A DNA stretch of 64,000 nt from Sphingobacterium detergens (GCF_003610355.1 NZ_RAPY01000008.1:186001-250000), one strand, 5' to 3'; positions 46,327 to 57,184 are shown, counted from the stretch's first letter. Numbers and translations: made by a program. Notes: generated from the sequence alone by a model not told the origin.

Positions 46327-47720
46327 CTTTAAAAAAGAAAATAGCGATCAGTTTTAGTATTGCGTTCTCCATCCTATTCGGAATCGCAATGCTCATCATC
46401 TATTATGCTAGCGTTGATTTCAGAAATGATCAATTTCGTCAGCGGCTGGTTGATAAACTGGATTATATTTCACATTATATTGCCAATACGCCTTCTTTTG
46501 ATCGTGAATCGTATAAAACTTATTTTCAAGATATTGAAGATGGACTCTTTTATGAGGATGTCATCATCCTGGACAAACATAAAAAACTTATTTTCAGCAC
46601 GGTAAAAGACAAAACAATTACCTGGAATCAGGCGATTATCAACCGTCTGGACAATGAAAAACGAATCTTCTACAAACAGGACCAATATGAAATATTGGGC
46701 AAATACTACCTGATCAACAAACAGGCTTACTACCTTTTGGTCAAAGCCCAGGATTATTCCGGCAACGAGAAACTAGATCACCTGGCGATCGTATTAACGA
46801 TCCTATTCTTACTCAGTACCTTGCTAATCTGGATCTTTAGCTACAATCTCATTCTTCGTTTATTACATCCGTTGGACAGACTCAAAAAGGACATTACACA
46901 AATCAATGCCAGTAAGTTGACCAACCCGGTTAAATATGGCGGAAATACAGATGAGATCGCGGTATTAACCCAAGCATTCAATACCATGCTGAAACGGCTG
47001 TCCAGTGCATTTGAATCCCAAAAAGAATTTAACTCAAGTGCTTCCCATGAGCTGCGCACACCACTGGCGAGAATGTCATTCCAATTGGAGAACCTCCGGC
47101 ATCAACAACAGCTTGATGAAGATGTCAGCCATGTACTTGACAATATCGCAAAAGAAACACTCCACCTTTCGGAAGTAACAAACTCGCTGATGCTGCTTTC
47201 AAAATTTGATTCGGCAACACTCCAAACCACTTATCAGGAAGAACGGATTGACGAAATCATTTTCACGGCATACGAAAAGGTCGCAAAAGCCTTCCCCGAT
47301 CTGCAGCTTGATTTTTCTATTAAAGGCATCGCAGATCCTAAATTGACCCTCGTTTGTTCGACGCAGCTGATTGAAATCGCCTTTGTCAATCTATTCAAAA
47401 ATGCAGCGCTGTACTCCTATCACCCTGAAGTAAGTGTTGTTATCCATGAATCTTCGACGCAACTGAAAGTACTGGTAACCAATCATGGAGCTGCGCTAAG
47501 CAGCACTGATCAAAAGCGTATTTTCGATGCGTTCAGCCGCGGCGAGAATGCCGCAGAAACCACCGGATCGGGCTTAGGGCTGCGGATCGTCAAACGCATT
47601 ATGGATTCTCATCAGGCCAGCGTCGAATACAAAGCCAATACACAGCATTCGTCCCATACATTTACACTCCGATTCCCCAAGTCGACCACCGAAAACAGCG
47701 ATCCCCTACCCATCCAATAG
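46323..47720 (+). CDS. Sensor histidine kinase
   Basis: 465 residues. Transmembrane helices lie at about 6-28 and 157-178 around a periplasmic sensor of roughly 130 residues. HAMP follows (LHPLDRLKKDITQINA), then HisKA with the phospho-acceptor His in SASHELRTPLARM, and HATPase_c with N box (LFKNAALYS) and G box (GSGLGLRIVKRIM). It pairs with the response regulator. By position it senses metal or envelope stress relevant to the RND pump (inference). Confidence 0.93.
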   Translation: MTLKKKIAISFSIAFSILFGIAMLIIYYASVDFRNDQFRQRLVDKLDYISHYIANTPSFDRESYKTYFQDIEDGLFYEDVIILDKHKKLIFSTVKDKTITWNQAIINRLDNEKRIFYKQDQYEILGKYYLINKQAYYLLVKAQDYSGNEKLDHLAIVLTILFLLSTLLIWIFSYNLILRLLHPLDRLKKDITQINASKLTNPVKYGGNTDEIAVLTQAFNTMLKRLSSAFESQKEFNSSASHELRTPLARMSFQLENLRHQQQLDEDVSHVLDNIAKETLHLSEVTNSLMLLSKFDSATLQTTYQEERIDEIIFTAYEKVAKAFPDLQLDFSIKGIADPKLTLVCSTQLIEIAFVNLFKNAALYSYHPEVSVVIHESSTQLKVLVTNHGAALSSTDQKRIFDAFSRGENAAETTGSGLGLRIVKRIMDSHQASVEYKANTQHSSHTFTLRFPKSTTENSDPLPIQ

Positions 47721-47820
47721 GCAGCTGAGGTAAAGAATGATCAAATTTTAAGCTTTTTTTAAGTATTTATTAAGGGGCTTTTAATCTGTGCCCGCGTTCT
47801 TTGTTGCATAAGATTCGATC

Positions 47821-49179
47821 ATGATGACAAAGAAATCCTTACTATTTTTGCTGTTTTTAAATTCCGTTGCATTTGCACAACAGAACCCTACAATTACCTT
47901 CGATGCTATGCATTCGGAAAATACAACTGCTCGTTCTGAAAATACAACTGGCAAAACAATACAGCAGTCTTCTGGCAGAAAAATGACGCTTCTTGAATGT
48001 GAAGAAGCCTTCCGAAAAAACAACCTCTCTTTATTGGCGCAACAATATGATATCAGTCAGGCCGAAGCAGATGTCATTCAGGCCAAAATTTGGGAGCTTC
48101 CACAATTGGAAGTCGCCGTCAATGCTTATGATCCACAAAATAAAAAGGCATTCCATGTGGGAGGATCAAAAGATGCCAGCGTATCCCAATTGCTTTATCT
48201 AGGTGGAAAAAAGAAAAATGAGGTTGAGTTTGCCAAATCAAATGTTGAGCTTTCAAAATTTCAATTCAGCCAGTTGTTGGCCAGTCTACGGGCACAACTA
48301 AGGACAACATTCTATTCTCTTTATTTCGAACAGCATAAACTGGCAGACATCAATGTGCAATTGGATTACCTCAACAGTCTGTTGACCGCTTACAAGGAAG
48401 AAGGAAAAAAGGGAAACGTTTCACTTCGGGACCAAGTTCGTCTGCAAACCATGGCCATCGATCTCACCAATGAAAAAACGAGTGCCACCAATACCATTAT
48501 CGGTATGCAACAACAATTAAGGGTACTGCTCTCCAATCAGGAAGATGTGCTCCCCAATCTATCGGATACCGAGGCAGATCGGGAATTAGCAATCAGACCT
48601 ACAATGAGCATGGACAAGATGTTCGACCTCGCACTTGAAAATAATGCCGACTATCAATTTGCGTTAAAAACTGCCGAAAGCTCACAGCTTTTTACCAAAT
48701 GGCAAAAATCGTTGAATACACCCGATATTAATCTCGGATTAGAATACAGTCAAAACGGAGGAACATTTCACAATGAACTGAATCTCAAAGCAGCGATTCC
48801 ACTTCCATTATGGAAACAAAACAAGGGAAATATCATCAAGGCCAAATATGCCGAAGAAGAAGCCAAAAAGAATATCGAGGTACAACGACAGCTATTGGAA
48901 TCGCAGATCCGTTCCAACTATCAGTCTTGGGAAAACCAATACAACCAATATTTCACTATTACGGCTGACGACCTGCACAATATTGCTGTTGTCTACGATG
49001 GTGTGTTCAGCAATTTCAGAAAAGGAAATATCTCCCTAGTTGAGTTCACCGATTTTATGGATAGTTATCGAATATCTATCCTCAAGCTTTATGATATGAA
49101 AAAAGAAATTATCCTCAATGCCGAGCAGCTTAACTACTTGGCGCAAACCCCTATATTCAATTCAAGCCATGCCAACTAA
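47821..49179 (+). CDS. TolC-family outer-membrane efflux protein
   Basis: 452 residues. Signal peptide (SLLFLLFLNSVAFAQQ), then two OEP repeats with long coiled helices (AEADVIQAKIWELPQLEV; HNELNLKAAIPLPLWKQNKG). Forms the outer-membrane duct for the adaptor and RND pump that follow. Its end overlaps the adaptor gene by 11 bases. Confidence 0.9.
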   Translation: MMTKKSLLFLLFLNSVAFAQQNPTITFDAMHSENTTARSENTTGKTIQQSSGRKMTLLECEEAFRKNNLSLLAQQYDISQAEADVIQAKIWELPQLEVAVNAYDPQNKKAFHVGGSKDASVSQLLYLGGKKKNEVEFAKSNVELSKFQFSQLLASLRAQLRTTFYSLYFEQHKLADINVQLDYLNSLLTAYKEEGKKGNVSLRDQVRLQTMAIDLTNEKTSATNTIIGMQQQLRVLLSNQEDVLPNLSDTEADRELAIRPTMSMDKMFDLALENNADYQFALKTAESSQLFTKWQKSLNTPDINLGLEYSQNGGTFHNELNLKAAIPLPLWKQNKGNIIKAKYAEEEAKKNIEVQRQLLESQIRSNYQSWENQYNQYFTITADDLHNIAVVYDGVFSNFRKGNISLVEFTDFMDSYRISILKLYDMKKEIILNAEQLNYLAQTPIFNSSHAN

Positions 49180-50260
49180 ACAACTTCTCCTAAGCACTGT
49201 GGCCATCGTATTCTTATACGCCTGCCAGAATCATAAAGAAACCGACAATTCAGCGATTGTCAAAGGTTTTGAAATCAGCGAAACGATGCTCAAATCGACG
49301 AGTTTTGCCACTGTAAAAAAAGAAAATGTAACGGAGGAACTAAATTTCTTCGGTAAGATATCGGCTGATCAGAACAATTACATTGACATCTTTCCACTCG
49401 TTGGTGGGAATGTTGTATCCGTCAATGTATCCTTGGGTGATTATGTACATAAAGGTCAGGTACTCGCAACAATCAGAAGTACAGAGGTTGCGGGCATACA
49501 AAAAGATCTATCCGATGCGAAAACGGATGTGCTGCTTGCCGAAAAGAATTACCGTGTCGCAGAGGATATGTATAACGGTAAATTGAGTACTGACAAAGAT
49601 ATGCTTGAGGCAAAAGGGCAATTGACCAAAGCCAAGGAGCAACTACGCCGTTCAGAGGCCGTCAGTCAGATTTACAATGTTCGTACGGGCAATATTTACT
49701 CCGTTGTATCCCCTATTGATGGATATATCGTCCAAAAAAACATCAATAAAGATATGCAATTGCGTAGCGACCGCAGCGACAATATCTTTGATGTTGCCAA
49801 CACCAAAGACGTCTGGGCGATACTCAATGTCAATGAAACGGATATCGAAAAGATCAGCATGGGCATGCCCGCCGTTGTCTCAACATTGAGCTATCCCGAC
49901 AAAAAATTCGAGGGCAGTATCGACAAAATCTTTAAAATCATTGATCCACAAACCAATGCCATGCAGGCACGCGTTGTTCTGGACAACAAAGACGGCCTTC
50001 TTATTCCGGATAGTAAAGCCACGATCAAGCTGCTTCATCACTCCAATACACAGGCGCTGGCCATCCCTTCAGATGCGGTTATTTTTGATCAGAACAAGTA
50101 TTTTGTGTTAATCTACAAATCACAGAATGACATCAAGATCCAGGAGATCCAACCCATGAAACAGAATGTAGAAACCACCTACGTCAGTACTGGGTTGCAG
50201 GAGGGCGAGCAAGTAATTGTCAACAACAAGCTTTTGATCTATAGAGCATTGAATAATTAA
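49169..50260 (+). CDS. RND efflux periplasmic adaptor (lipoprotein)
   Basis: 363 residues from ATG 49169. A lipoprotein signal ends at FLYACQN. The barrel-sandwich hybrid (GGNVVSVNVSLGDYVHKGQV), a helical hairpin (LSDAKTDVLLAEKNYRVAED) and a beta-barrel (VWAILNVNETDIEKI) follow the CusB/CzcB order. It bridges the TolC-type duct and the pump. Gap to the pump is 22 bases. Confidence 0.91.
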   Translation: MPTKQLLLSTVAIVFLYACQNHKETDNSAIVKGFEISETMLKSTSFATVKKENVTEELNFFGKISADQNNYIDIFPLVGGNVVSVNVSLGDYVHKGQVLATIRSTEVAGIQKDLSDAKTDVLLAEKNYRVAEDMYNGKLSTDKDMLEAKGQLTKAKEQLRRSEAVSQIYNVRTGNIYSVVSPIDGYIVQKNINKDMQLRSDRSDNIFDVANTKDVWAILNVNETDIEKISMGMPAVVSTLSYPDKKFEGSIDKIFKIIDPQTNAMQARVVLDNKDGLLIPDSKATIKLLHHSNTQALAIPSDAVIFDQNKYFVLIYKSQNDIKIQEIQPMKQNVETTYVSTGLQEGEQVIVNNKLLIYRALNN

Positions 50261-50282
50261 CCCGTGTTAGCTTTTTACGAGA

Positions 50283-53200
50283 ATGAACAAATTCATTAAA
50301 AATATCATTGCCTTTTCCATAAAAAATAAAGCGTTCACCTTTATTTGGGTTGGTATTTTGGCTATTGCTGGCTTTATAAGTTTCAAAAGTATGCCTATTG
50401 AGGCATTTCCAGATGTCACCAATACACAGATTACCATCATCACCCAATGGAACGGCCGTAGTGCCGAAGAGGTAGAACGCTTTGTGACCACCCCTATTGA
50501 ACTGGGCATGAGTCCTGTTCAGAAGAGAACCAGTATCCGTAGTACGACCATGTTTGGGCTTTCCATTGTTAAAATCATCTTTGATGACGGGGTAGATGAT
50601 ACTTTTGCGCGCAATCAGGTCAACAACTTGCTGCGTTCGGTCAGTCTCCCTGAAGATATAGATCCTGAGGTGCAACCGCCATACGGTCCGACAGGAGAAA
50701 TATTTAGGTATACCCTACATAGCGACCAACGAAATTCCAGGGATCTATTGACCTTACAGACCTGGGTTATTGACCGGGCATTGAGAGGTGTTCCGGGCGT
50801 TGCTGACATCAATGTGTTCGGTGGGCAGGATCTCGTTTATGAGATCAGTACCGATCCCATCAAATTAGACAAATACAATCTTACCCCTTTACAGGTTTAC
50901 GATGCTGTCAGCAAAAGTAACCTCAATGTCGGTGGCGATGTGATCGAAAAAAGTGGACAGTCCTATGTCGTACGTGGTATCGGTTTGGTCAACTCCATCA
51001 ATGATATCGAAAACATTACGGTGATCAACGAACGTGGAAACCCTGTATTCGTCAAAAATGTAGCGGAGGTCAAAGAAAGTTCTATGCCCCGAGTAGGGCA
51101 AGCTGGTTTTGGCAAAAGCGATGATGTTGTTGCCGGTACGGTGGTGATGCGTAAAGGAGAAAACCCCAGGGAGGTACTGACAGCCGTAAAAGCAAAAATT
51201 GCGGAACTCAACGACAAGATATTGCCCAAGGATGTCAAAATGCAAACCTTCTATGACCGCGACAACCTGATGGATTTCACGACCCACACAGTCATGCACA
51301 ATTTGATCGAGGGAATTGTACTGGTCACCCTGATGGTATTGCTTTTCATGGCCGACTGGCGGACGACAGTAATCGTTTCCATCGTCATTCCCCTGGCCTT
51401 GTTATTCGCATTTCTATGTCTTAAACTGGCAGGTATGAGCGCCAATCTGCTTTCTTTGGGTGCAGTGGATTTCGGAATTATTATCGATGGTGCCGTAGTC
51501 ATGGTCGAGGGTATATTTGTCATGCTGGATCATAAGGCCCATAAACTGGGGATGGAAAAATTCAACAAAATGGCCAAGGCAGGATGGATCAAACAGACCG
51601 GTACGGGATTGGGAAAAGCCATTTTCTTCTCCAAACTGATTATCATCACTTCCTTAATCCCTATATTTTCCTTCCAGAAAGTGGAAGGAAAGATGTTCTC
51701 GCCGCTGGCTTTTACCCTCGGTTTTGCCCTATTAGGTGCGCTGTTATTTACACTGACCCTGGTACCGGCACTATCCCATATTCTGTTAAACAAAAATGTC
51801 AAAGAACGGCATAATCCCTTTGTGGAGTTTTGGAACAGAATCGTGGCCAAAAGTTTTGGATTTACCTTTAGAAATAAACGTTTGAGTTTAATTGTATCAT
51901 TGGTCATCTTAGGTACAGTGTTATTTTCCGCGAAATTTCTAGGAACTGAGTTCCTACCTACATTAAATGAGGGTTCACTTTGGGTAACCGCCGAAATGCC
52001 GATGAGTACTTCCTTAAAGGAATCCATCAAAACAACCAAAGTATTAAAAACGACATTGGAATCCTTTCCGGAGGTAACCGGTGTATTATCGCAAACCGGA
52101 CGGAGCAACGATGGAACAGATCCAAATGGTTTTGGTTTTGTGCAATTTGCTGTAGCACTGAAACCTAAGGAAGAATGGACACGAAAGATTAACATGGATC
52201 AGCTGATCGAAGAGATGGATCATAAGCTCAAGCAGTATCAAGGGATCACCTACAACTATTCCCAGCCCATTTCGGACAATGTCGCGGAAGCTGTCGCGGG
52301 ATTTAAGGCCGAGAACGGGATTAAGATCTTTGGTGACAACCTCGCTACACTGGACCGCCTATCGAAAGAGGTCTTTGCACAGATCAAGGATATACAGGGG
52401 ATCAAGGAGCCCGGTATTATCCTGAATATCGGTCAGCCGGAGGTCAGTGTTATCCTGGACAGAACACGCATGGCGGCATTTAATGTGCTACCGGCCGATG
52501 CCCAGGCGGTATTGGAAATGGCTTTTGGTGGAAAGACAGCTTCCGTATTATACGATGGGGAGCGCAAGTTTAACATTCGCCTGCGTTATGCACCTGAATA
52601 CCGGAAGACAGAAAAAGATATTGCCCAGCTGATGGTTCCCTGTGGTGATGGCACCTTGATCCCTCTAAAAAGTATTGCAACAATAGAAAAGGACAATGGT
52701 GCAGCCTTTATTTATCGGGATAATATCAAACGCTATATTGGTATCAAATTTTCCATCCGTGATCGTGACCTAGGGAGTACCATTGCCGAAGCACAGCAGA
52801 AGGTTAGTAAGATCAAATTGCCCGATGGCTATTCCATTGGCTGGACCGGTCAGTTTGAGAATCAACAACGGGCGACACATCGCCTGGCGCAGGTCGTGCC
52901 GATCAGCTTGGTGTTGATCTTCTTCTTATTGTTTATCTTATTCGGCAATATCAAAGACTCTTTGCTCGTTTTAGCCAACGTTCCTTTTGCATTGATCGGC
53001 GGAATTATTGCACTACATGTGACTGGCATGAATTTCGGAATCTCCGCGGGTGTGGGCATGATTGCATTATTTGGGATATGTATCCAAAATGGTGTTATCC
53101 TGATTTCCGAATTCCATCAGAACAAAAAAGATGGCCTTCCCAACGATCAGTCTATTTACAAAGGGGTCAAATCACGTACCCGGCCTGTGGTCATGACGGC

Positions 53201-53390
53201 ATTAATGGCTTCAATTGGATTGTTGCCAGCCGCACTCTCTACAGGTATAGGTTCAGAATCGCAAAAACCGCTCGCGATCGTCATTATCGGTGGACTGATA
53301 TCCGCCACCATCTTGACTTTGCTCGTGTTCCCGATCATCTATGATATCTTCAACCGGACTGAAAAAGTACAACGGAGAGTCGCAGATTAA
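50283..53390 (+). CDS. CusA/CzcA family heavy-metal efflux RND pump
   Basis: 1035 residues, full length for HME-RND. Transmembrane helix 4 carries GAVDFGIIIDGAVVMVEG, the heavy-metal signature with acidic residues; other hallmarks are MPIEAFPDVTNTQI, VPGVADINVFGG and GMIALFGICIQNGVIL. It uses the proton gradient to expel metal ions, probably divalent. Which metal cannot be read from the sequence. Third gene of the tripartite pump, behind its two-component system. Confidence 0.93.
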   Translation: MNKFIKNIIAFSIKNKAFTFIWVGILAIAGFISFKSMPIEAFPDVTNTQITIITQWNGRSAEEVERFVTTPIELGMSPVQKRTSIRSTTMFGLSIVKIIFDDGVDDTFARNQVNNLLRSVSLPEDIDPEVQPPYGPTGEIFRYTLHSDQRNSRDLLTLQTWVIDRALRGVPGVADINVFGGQDLVYEISTDPIKLDKYNLTPLQVYDAVSKSNLNVGGDVIEKSGQSYVVRGIGLVNSINDIENITVINERGNPVFVKNVAEVKESSMPRVGQAGFGKSDDVVAGTVVMRKGENPREVLTAVKAKIAELNDKILPKDVKMQTFYDRDNLMDFTTHTVMHNLIEGIVLVTLMVLLFMADWRTTVIVSIVIPLALLFAFLCLKLAGMSANLLSLGAVDFGIIIDGAVVMVEGIFVMLDHKAHKLGMEKFNKMAKAGWIKQTGTGLGKAIFFSKLIIITSLIPIFSFQKVEGKMFSPLAFTLGFALLGALLFTLTLVPALSHILLNKNVKERHNPFVEFWNRIVAKSFGFTFRNKRLSLIVSLVILGTVLFSAKFLGTEFLPTLNEGSLWVTAEMPMSTSLKESIKTTKVLKTTLESFPEVTGVLSQTGRSNDGTDPNGFGFVQFAVALKPKEEWTRKINMDQLIEEMDHKLKQYQGITYNYSQPISDNVAEAVAGFKAENGIKIFGDNLATLDRLSKEVFAQIKDIQGIKEPGIILNIGQPEVSVILDRTRMAAFNVLPADAQAVLEMAFGGKTASVLYDGERKFNIRLRYAPEYRKTEKDIAQLMVPCGDGTLIPLKSIATIEKDNGAAFIYRDNIKRYIGIKFSIRDRDLGSTIAEAQQKVSKIKLPDGYSIGWTGQFENQQRATHRLAQVVPISLVLIFFLLFILFGNIKDSLLVLANVPFALIGGIIALHVTGMNFGISAGVGMIALFGICIQNGVILISEFHQNKKDGLPNDQSIYKGVKSRTRPVVMTALMASIGLLPAALSTGIGSESQKPLAIVIIGGLISATILTLLVFPIIYDIFNRTEKVQRRVAD

Positions 53391-53573
53391 TAAAATCATC
53401 GATACTGCCTACGCCGTGAGGTGTAAGGCAGTATTTCTTTTCGAGATACATGTTGGTGTAACATTTGTATCTATTCAGGGCATAAAGTTTCAAAAACAAC
53501 AAAAAGCCCTTAAGTTTACAACAAATTATCGTTCAGCTGGTATTATTCCATGCTGGATCAATAAACAAAATAT

Positions 53574-54407
53574 ATGACTATTCTCACCTTTACACTCATC
53601 CTCCTTTTGGGTGCTTTTGTTGCGGGACTCTTAGGATCGCTGACAGGCTTGGGGGGAGGGGTCGTCGTCATTCCATTGCTGACCCTTCTATTTCATGTTG
53701 ATATTCGTTATGCTATTGGGGCCGCACTGCTGGCTTCCATTGCCACCTCTTCCGGGGCTGCTACAGCCTATGTCAAAGAAGGGATTACCAATATTCGGCT
53801 CGGCATGTTTTTGGAAATTGCGACCACAATCGGTGCTGTCATCGGTGCTGTTATTGCAATTTATATGCCGACCAATACGATCGCCATTATCTTTGGTGTG
53901 GTACTGATCTTTTCAGCCGCAATGACGGTGCGCAAGAAAAATGAGCATGCCTTTTCCGGCGGTTCAGCTTTAGCCGAAAAGCTAAAATTGAACAGTACTT
54001 ATCCATTGGATGGCAAACTTGTCCCCTACAAACTGACCAATGTGGTCGGTGGTTTTTCATTGATGGGTGTCGCAGGTATTCTATCTGGTTTGCTGGGTAT
54101 CGGTTCGGGTTCTCTTAAAGTACTCGCCATGGATAGCATGATGAAAATCCCCTTTAAAGTCAGTACCACGACGAGTAATTTTATGATCGGGGTGACAGCC
54201 GCAGCCTCAGCTGTGGTCTATCTACAACGGGGTTATATGGATCCAGGGATTGCCTTTCCAGTCATTCTGGGTGTACTTTGTGGTGCCATTACCGGTTCAA
54301 AGCTTTTGAAAAGAATGAATCCCAAGACCCTGCGTATTATTTTTGCCGTTGCTATCACATTGGTCGCACTGGAAATGATTTTCAATGGATTTCAACATAA
54401 ATTTTAG
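53574..54407 (+). CDS. Sulfite exporter TauE/SafE family protein
   Basis: 277 residues, about seven or eight transmembrane helices. Repeated glycine-rich motifs GSLTGLGGGVVVIPLL and GLLGIGSGSLKVLA are the family's paired signatures. Likely carries a small sulfur-containing anion across the inner membrane. The DUF1634 gene that follows is a usual partner. Confidence 0.88.
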   Translation: MTILTFTLILLLGAFVAGLLGSLTGLGGGVVVIPLLTLLFHVDIRYAIGAALLASIATSSGAATAYVKEGITNIRLGMFLEIATTIGAVIGAVIAIYMPTNTIAIIFGVVLIFSAAMTVRKKNEHAFSGGSALAEKLKLNSTYPLDGKLVPYKLTNVVGGFSLMGVAGILSGLLGIGSGSLKVLAMDSMMKIPFKVSTTTSNFMIGVTAAASAVVYLQRGYMDPGIAFPVILGVLCGAITGSKLLKRMNPKTLRIIFAVAITLVALEMIFNGFQHKF

Positions 54408-54551
54408 GCGAATAAGCTTTACATAGTTGATATTCACCAGTATCACACAGTCGAATATCAGTTTTGAACAGTGGAAGTTCAATTACATAAAAAAATTAAT
54501 GCGCTCGTTTATGCCCTTGGCCATAGACATTTAATAAATAATTATTTGCAG

Positions 54552-54953
54552 ATGAAACAAGTATTTTCAAAAAACTATTGGAGCGATAAGGATATCTCAC
54601 TTTTGGTGGGACAGATTTTACGGACAGGTGTTATCTTGGCCTCCTCCGTGTTAGTGATCGGTGGGATCTGGTATTTGATCGTCCACGGACAAGATGCGGT
54701 ACCCAACTATAAAGATTTCGTCGGTGAGGGCAAATCCAATACGACCATCAGCGGTATTATCGTAGGAGCATTCAGCAAAAATATTCCCCAAATCATACAA
54801 CTTGGGGTTTTACTTTTGATCTGTACACCGATTGTACGGGTGATCGGCTCCCTTTTTGGTTTCGTTATCGAAAAAGATAAGCTCTATATCGTCATCACAT
54901 TGATTGTGCTGACTGTGATTATAGGCAGTATATTGAGCGGAGTCAAGGGATAA
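54552..54953 (+). CDS. DUF1634 family membrane protein
   Basis: 133 residues from ATG 54552; the frame from 54471 adds an atypical start. Three transmembrane helices: GVILASSVLVIGGIWYLIV, IIQLGVLLLICTPIVRVIGS and LYIVITLIVLTVIIGSIL. The family is usually found next to TauE-type transporters, as here, and may be an accessory subunit. Confidence 0.85.
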   Translation: MKQVFSKNYWSDKDISLLVGQILRTGVILASSVLVIGGIWYLIVHGQDAVPNYKDFVGEGKSNTTISGIIVGAFSKNIPQIIQLGVLLLICTPIVRVIGSLFGFVIEKDKLYIVITLIVLTVIIGSILSGVKG

Positions 54954-54974
54954 TCCTGTAAAGAGATCAATCCC

Positions 54975-55514
54975 TTATCTCTTGGCTCTAAGCCAGGTCG
55001 ATTTCTCCAGTGCATATTCAAAATTCTTCCGTTCGGGTTCGTTGACATAAGACACCATTTTTTCGGCGACTTTGCTTGCCCCCAAACGTTCGACAGCTTT
55101 TTGTGAACGGAAATTTTCAGCACCTACGTGTAAATAGATCTTATCCACAAAATTAAAGGCAAAGTCAAACATCATTTCTTTGACCAAAGGATTGATACCC
55201 GCCCCCCAATAAGCCCTTGCATAGAAGGTAAAGCCAACAAAAATAGATTTTTCGGCCTCATTCAAACCATAATATCGGGTGCTTCCAATGCATTCCCCCG
55301 TCGTTTTATCCAAAATAAGATAAGCTGCTTTGCTTTCCAATGCAGCATCAAAAAAAGACCGAAAAACCTCCTCCTTCCAGCGGTCTTTGTTGGGATGCTG
55401 CTCCCATATCAACGGATCTTTAGCTACTTGATAAAGCGTATCAAAATCACTTGGGTCAATCAACTTTAATACGACCTTATCATTTTCAAGTTTATTCGGT
55501 GCTACAAACTTCAT
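54975..55514 (-). CDS. GNAT family N-acetyltransferase (RimJ/RimL-like)
   Basis: 179 residues. VVLKLIDPSDFDTLYQVAKD at the start and GFTFYARAYWGAGINPLVKE with the acetyl-CoA loop, then IYLHVGAENFRSQKAVERLG, match RimJ/RimL-like enzymes. Substrate unknown. Convergent with the DUF1634 gene. Confidence 0.88.
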   Translation of the reverse strand: MKFVAPNKLENDKVVLKLIDPSDFDTLYQVAKDPLIWEQHPNKDRWKEEVFRSFFDAALESKAAYLILDKTTGECIGSTRYYGLNEAEKSIFVGFTFYARAYWGAGINPLVKEMMFDFAFNFVDKIYLHVGAENFRSQKAVERLGASKVAEKMVSYVNEPERKNFEYALEKSTWLRAKR

Positions 55515-55870
55515 TAGAACATGTTTAACGTTGGACTTCTACCAAAATTTTAAATTTCATTAAAAGATACCAATTATTGATGAAACTAAGTTGAATTACG
55601 TTTCCTGTTATTCAAATATTACACCAAAATGTCCAATTGACAGATTAGGATAACATATCTTTACTATTACCCTCAATAATAAATTTACCGACAAAGAACA
55701 ACGAACGATTCAACGGATAAAAGATGTCTGGTTTTTTTGATTTTCATCGTTTTGCAATTGTCTCTGCACTGGAGATACAAATTCGGCTTAGGCATAAGTT
55801 TCATAAAATTGTATCATTCTAGCTGCTAATTCTACTTTATAAAGCGCAAATTTTCGTATTTTACACCCTA
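55515..55870. other. Intergenic region, no feature seen
   Basis: 356 bases between divergent GNAT and Crp-like genes. AT-rich, with no ORF, hairpin or repeat that I can support; the promoters of both genes must lie here. Confidence 0.5.
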
Positions 55871-56458
55871 ATGGAACAGTTCAAGGAATTTGTAAAACAA
55901 CGGATCAATGTCAGCGAAGAAGAATTAAATGATATTGTATCACGTTATCATGTCAGAAAAATCAAGAAGAAGGAATACTTTTTAAGGGCTGGTGAAGTCT
56001 GCCATTATGAAGCTTATGTCGTCAGCGGGCTGTTTAAGTCATTCTATGTCACGGCTGATGGGATAGAACATATTCTTCAATTTGCCATTGAAGACTGGTG
56101 GGTGGGTGATATTGCTAGCTTCAACTATCAGGAACCGGCTTTACAAAATATTCAGGCACTCGAAGATTCAGTTGTACTCACGTTATCGAAAACGGATAAA
56201 GACAAACTCTACGAAGACCATCCGATTTATGAAAAACTTTCCAGAATTATGGCCCAACGTGCACAGATTGCATCCCAGCACCGTATTATCTCCAGCATAG
56301 GTTTTACGGCTCAGGAACGCTATCTGGATTTTATCAAGCGCTATCCTAAAATATATCCCAGGATCTCCAATATGCAACTGGCCTCCTATCTTGGGGTGAC
56401 ACAAGAGTTTTTGAGCCGCTTAAAAAGACAAATTTTAAAGCCTAATCGAAATTCTTGA
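55871..56458 (+). CDS. Crp/Fnr family transcriptional regulator
   Basis: 195 residues. The cyclic-nucleotide-binding-like beta barrel (KEYFLRAGEVCHYEAYVVSG, DWWVGDIASF) lacks the canonical cAMP-contact Arg pattern. A C-terminal HTH (ISNMQLASYLGVTQEFLSRL) contacts DNA. Proteins of this type in Bacteroidota often control a nearby stress or metabolic gene; YceI is directly downstream. Confidence 0.87.
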   Translation: MEQFKEFVKQRINVSEEELNDIVSRYHVRKIKKKEYFLRAGEVCHYEAYVVSGLFKSFYVTADGIEHILQFAIEDWWVGDIASFNYQEPALQNIQALEDSVVLTLSKTDKDKLYEDHPIYEKLSRIMAQRAQIASQHRIISSIGFTAQERYLDFIKRYPKIYPRISNMQLASYLGVTQEFLSRLKRQILKPNRNS

Positions 56459-56565
56459 CCTACATCAATTTTTTCTATTCAAGTTTATCCCACCTTTGCA
56501 GAAGCTTGTTCAAACAAACATTTTGAACAATTAAACGTTTGATAAATAAACAAATAGAAAACAAC

Positions 56566-57159
56566 ATGAATAGATTTTTCCAATTTTTGGCAGTGGCAGC
56601 GTTAATGGTTAATGTTGCTGTAGCGCAGGTAAAATGGTCTGCTGATCCGGGACATACCAATGCAAGATTTGATGTAAAACACCTTGGTATCAGTTTTGTC
56701 GATGGTCAGTTTACCAAAGTAGAGGGAACAGTGGAAACTGCAACCGCTACAAGTTTCAACAATGCAAAAGTAAACTTTTCCATTGATGTCAATAGTGTTG
56801 ACACGCGTATTGAAGCACGTGACAATCACTTAAAAACAGATGATTTCTTCGCTGCAGACAAATTTCCAAAGATGACTTTAAAATCTGTCACCTTCAAAAA
56901 TGCGAAAGTGAAAGGTAAATATATTATGGTAGCAGATCTGACCATCCGCGACGTAACTAAAAAAGTAACTTTTGATGTTACTCAAAACGGTGGTGTTATT
57001 ACCGATCCTTGGGGAAAAACACGTGCAGGCTTTACAGCAAAAACAAAAATTAACCGTCAGGATTTTGGGATCAAATACAATGATAAATTACCTTCAGGTG
57101 TAGAAGCAGTTGCCTCTGATGTGGACATTATTGTCAATACTGAATTGGTTTTGAACTAA
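56566..57159 (+). CDS. YceI family periplasmic protein
   Basis: 197 residues from ATG 56566. Signal peptide (FFQFLAVAALMVNVAVAQ), then a lipocalin-like YceI barrel: WSADPGHTNARFDVKHLGIS, SVDTRIEARDNHLKTDDFFA, FPKMTLKSV and DFGIKYNDKLPSGVEAVASD. It binds long isoprenoid or amphiphilic ligands in the periplasm. Possibly controlled by the Crp-like regulator upstream. Confidence 0.9.
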   Translation: MNRFFQFLAVAALMVNVAVAQVKWSADPGHTNARFDVKHLGISFVDGQFTKVEGTVETATATSFNNAKVNFSIDVNSVDTRIEARDNHLKTDDFFAADKFPKMTLKSVTFKNAKVKGKYIMVADLTIRDVTKKVTFDVTQNGGVITDPWGKTRAGFTAKTKINRQDFGIKYNDKLPSGVEAVASDVDIIVNTELVLN

Positions 57160-57184
57160 GCAAAGTTTTTTAAATCACACAAAA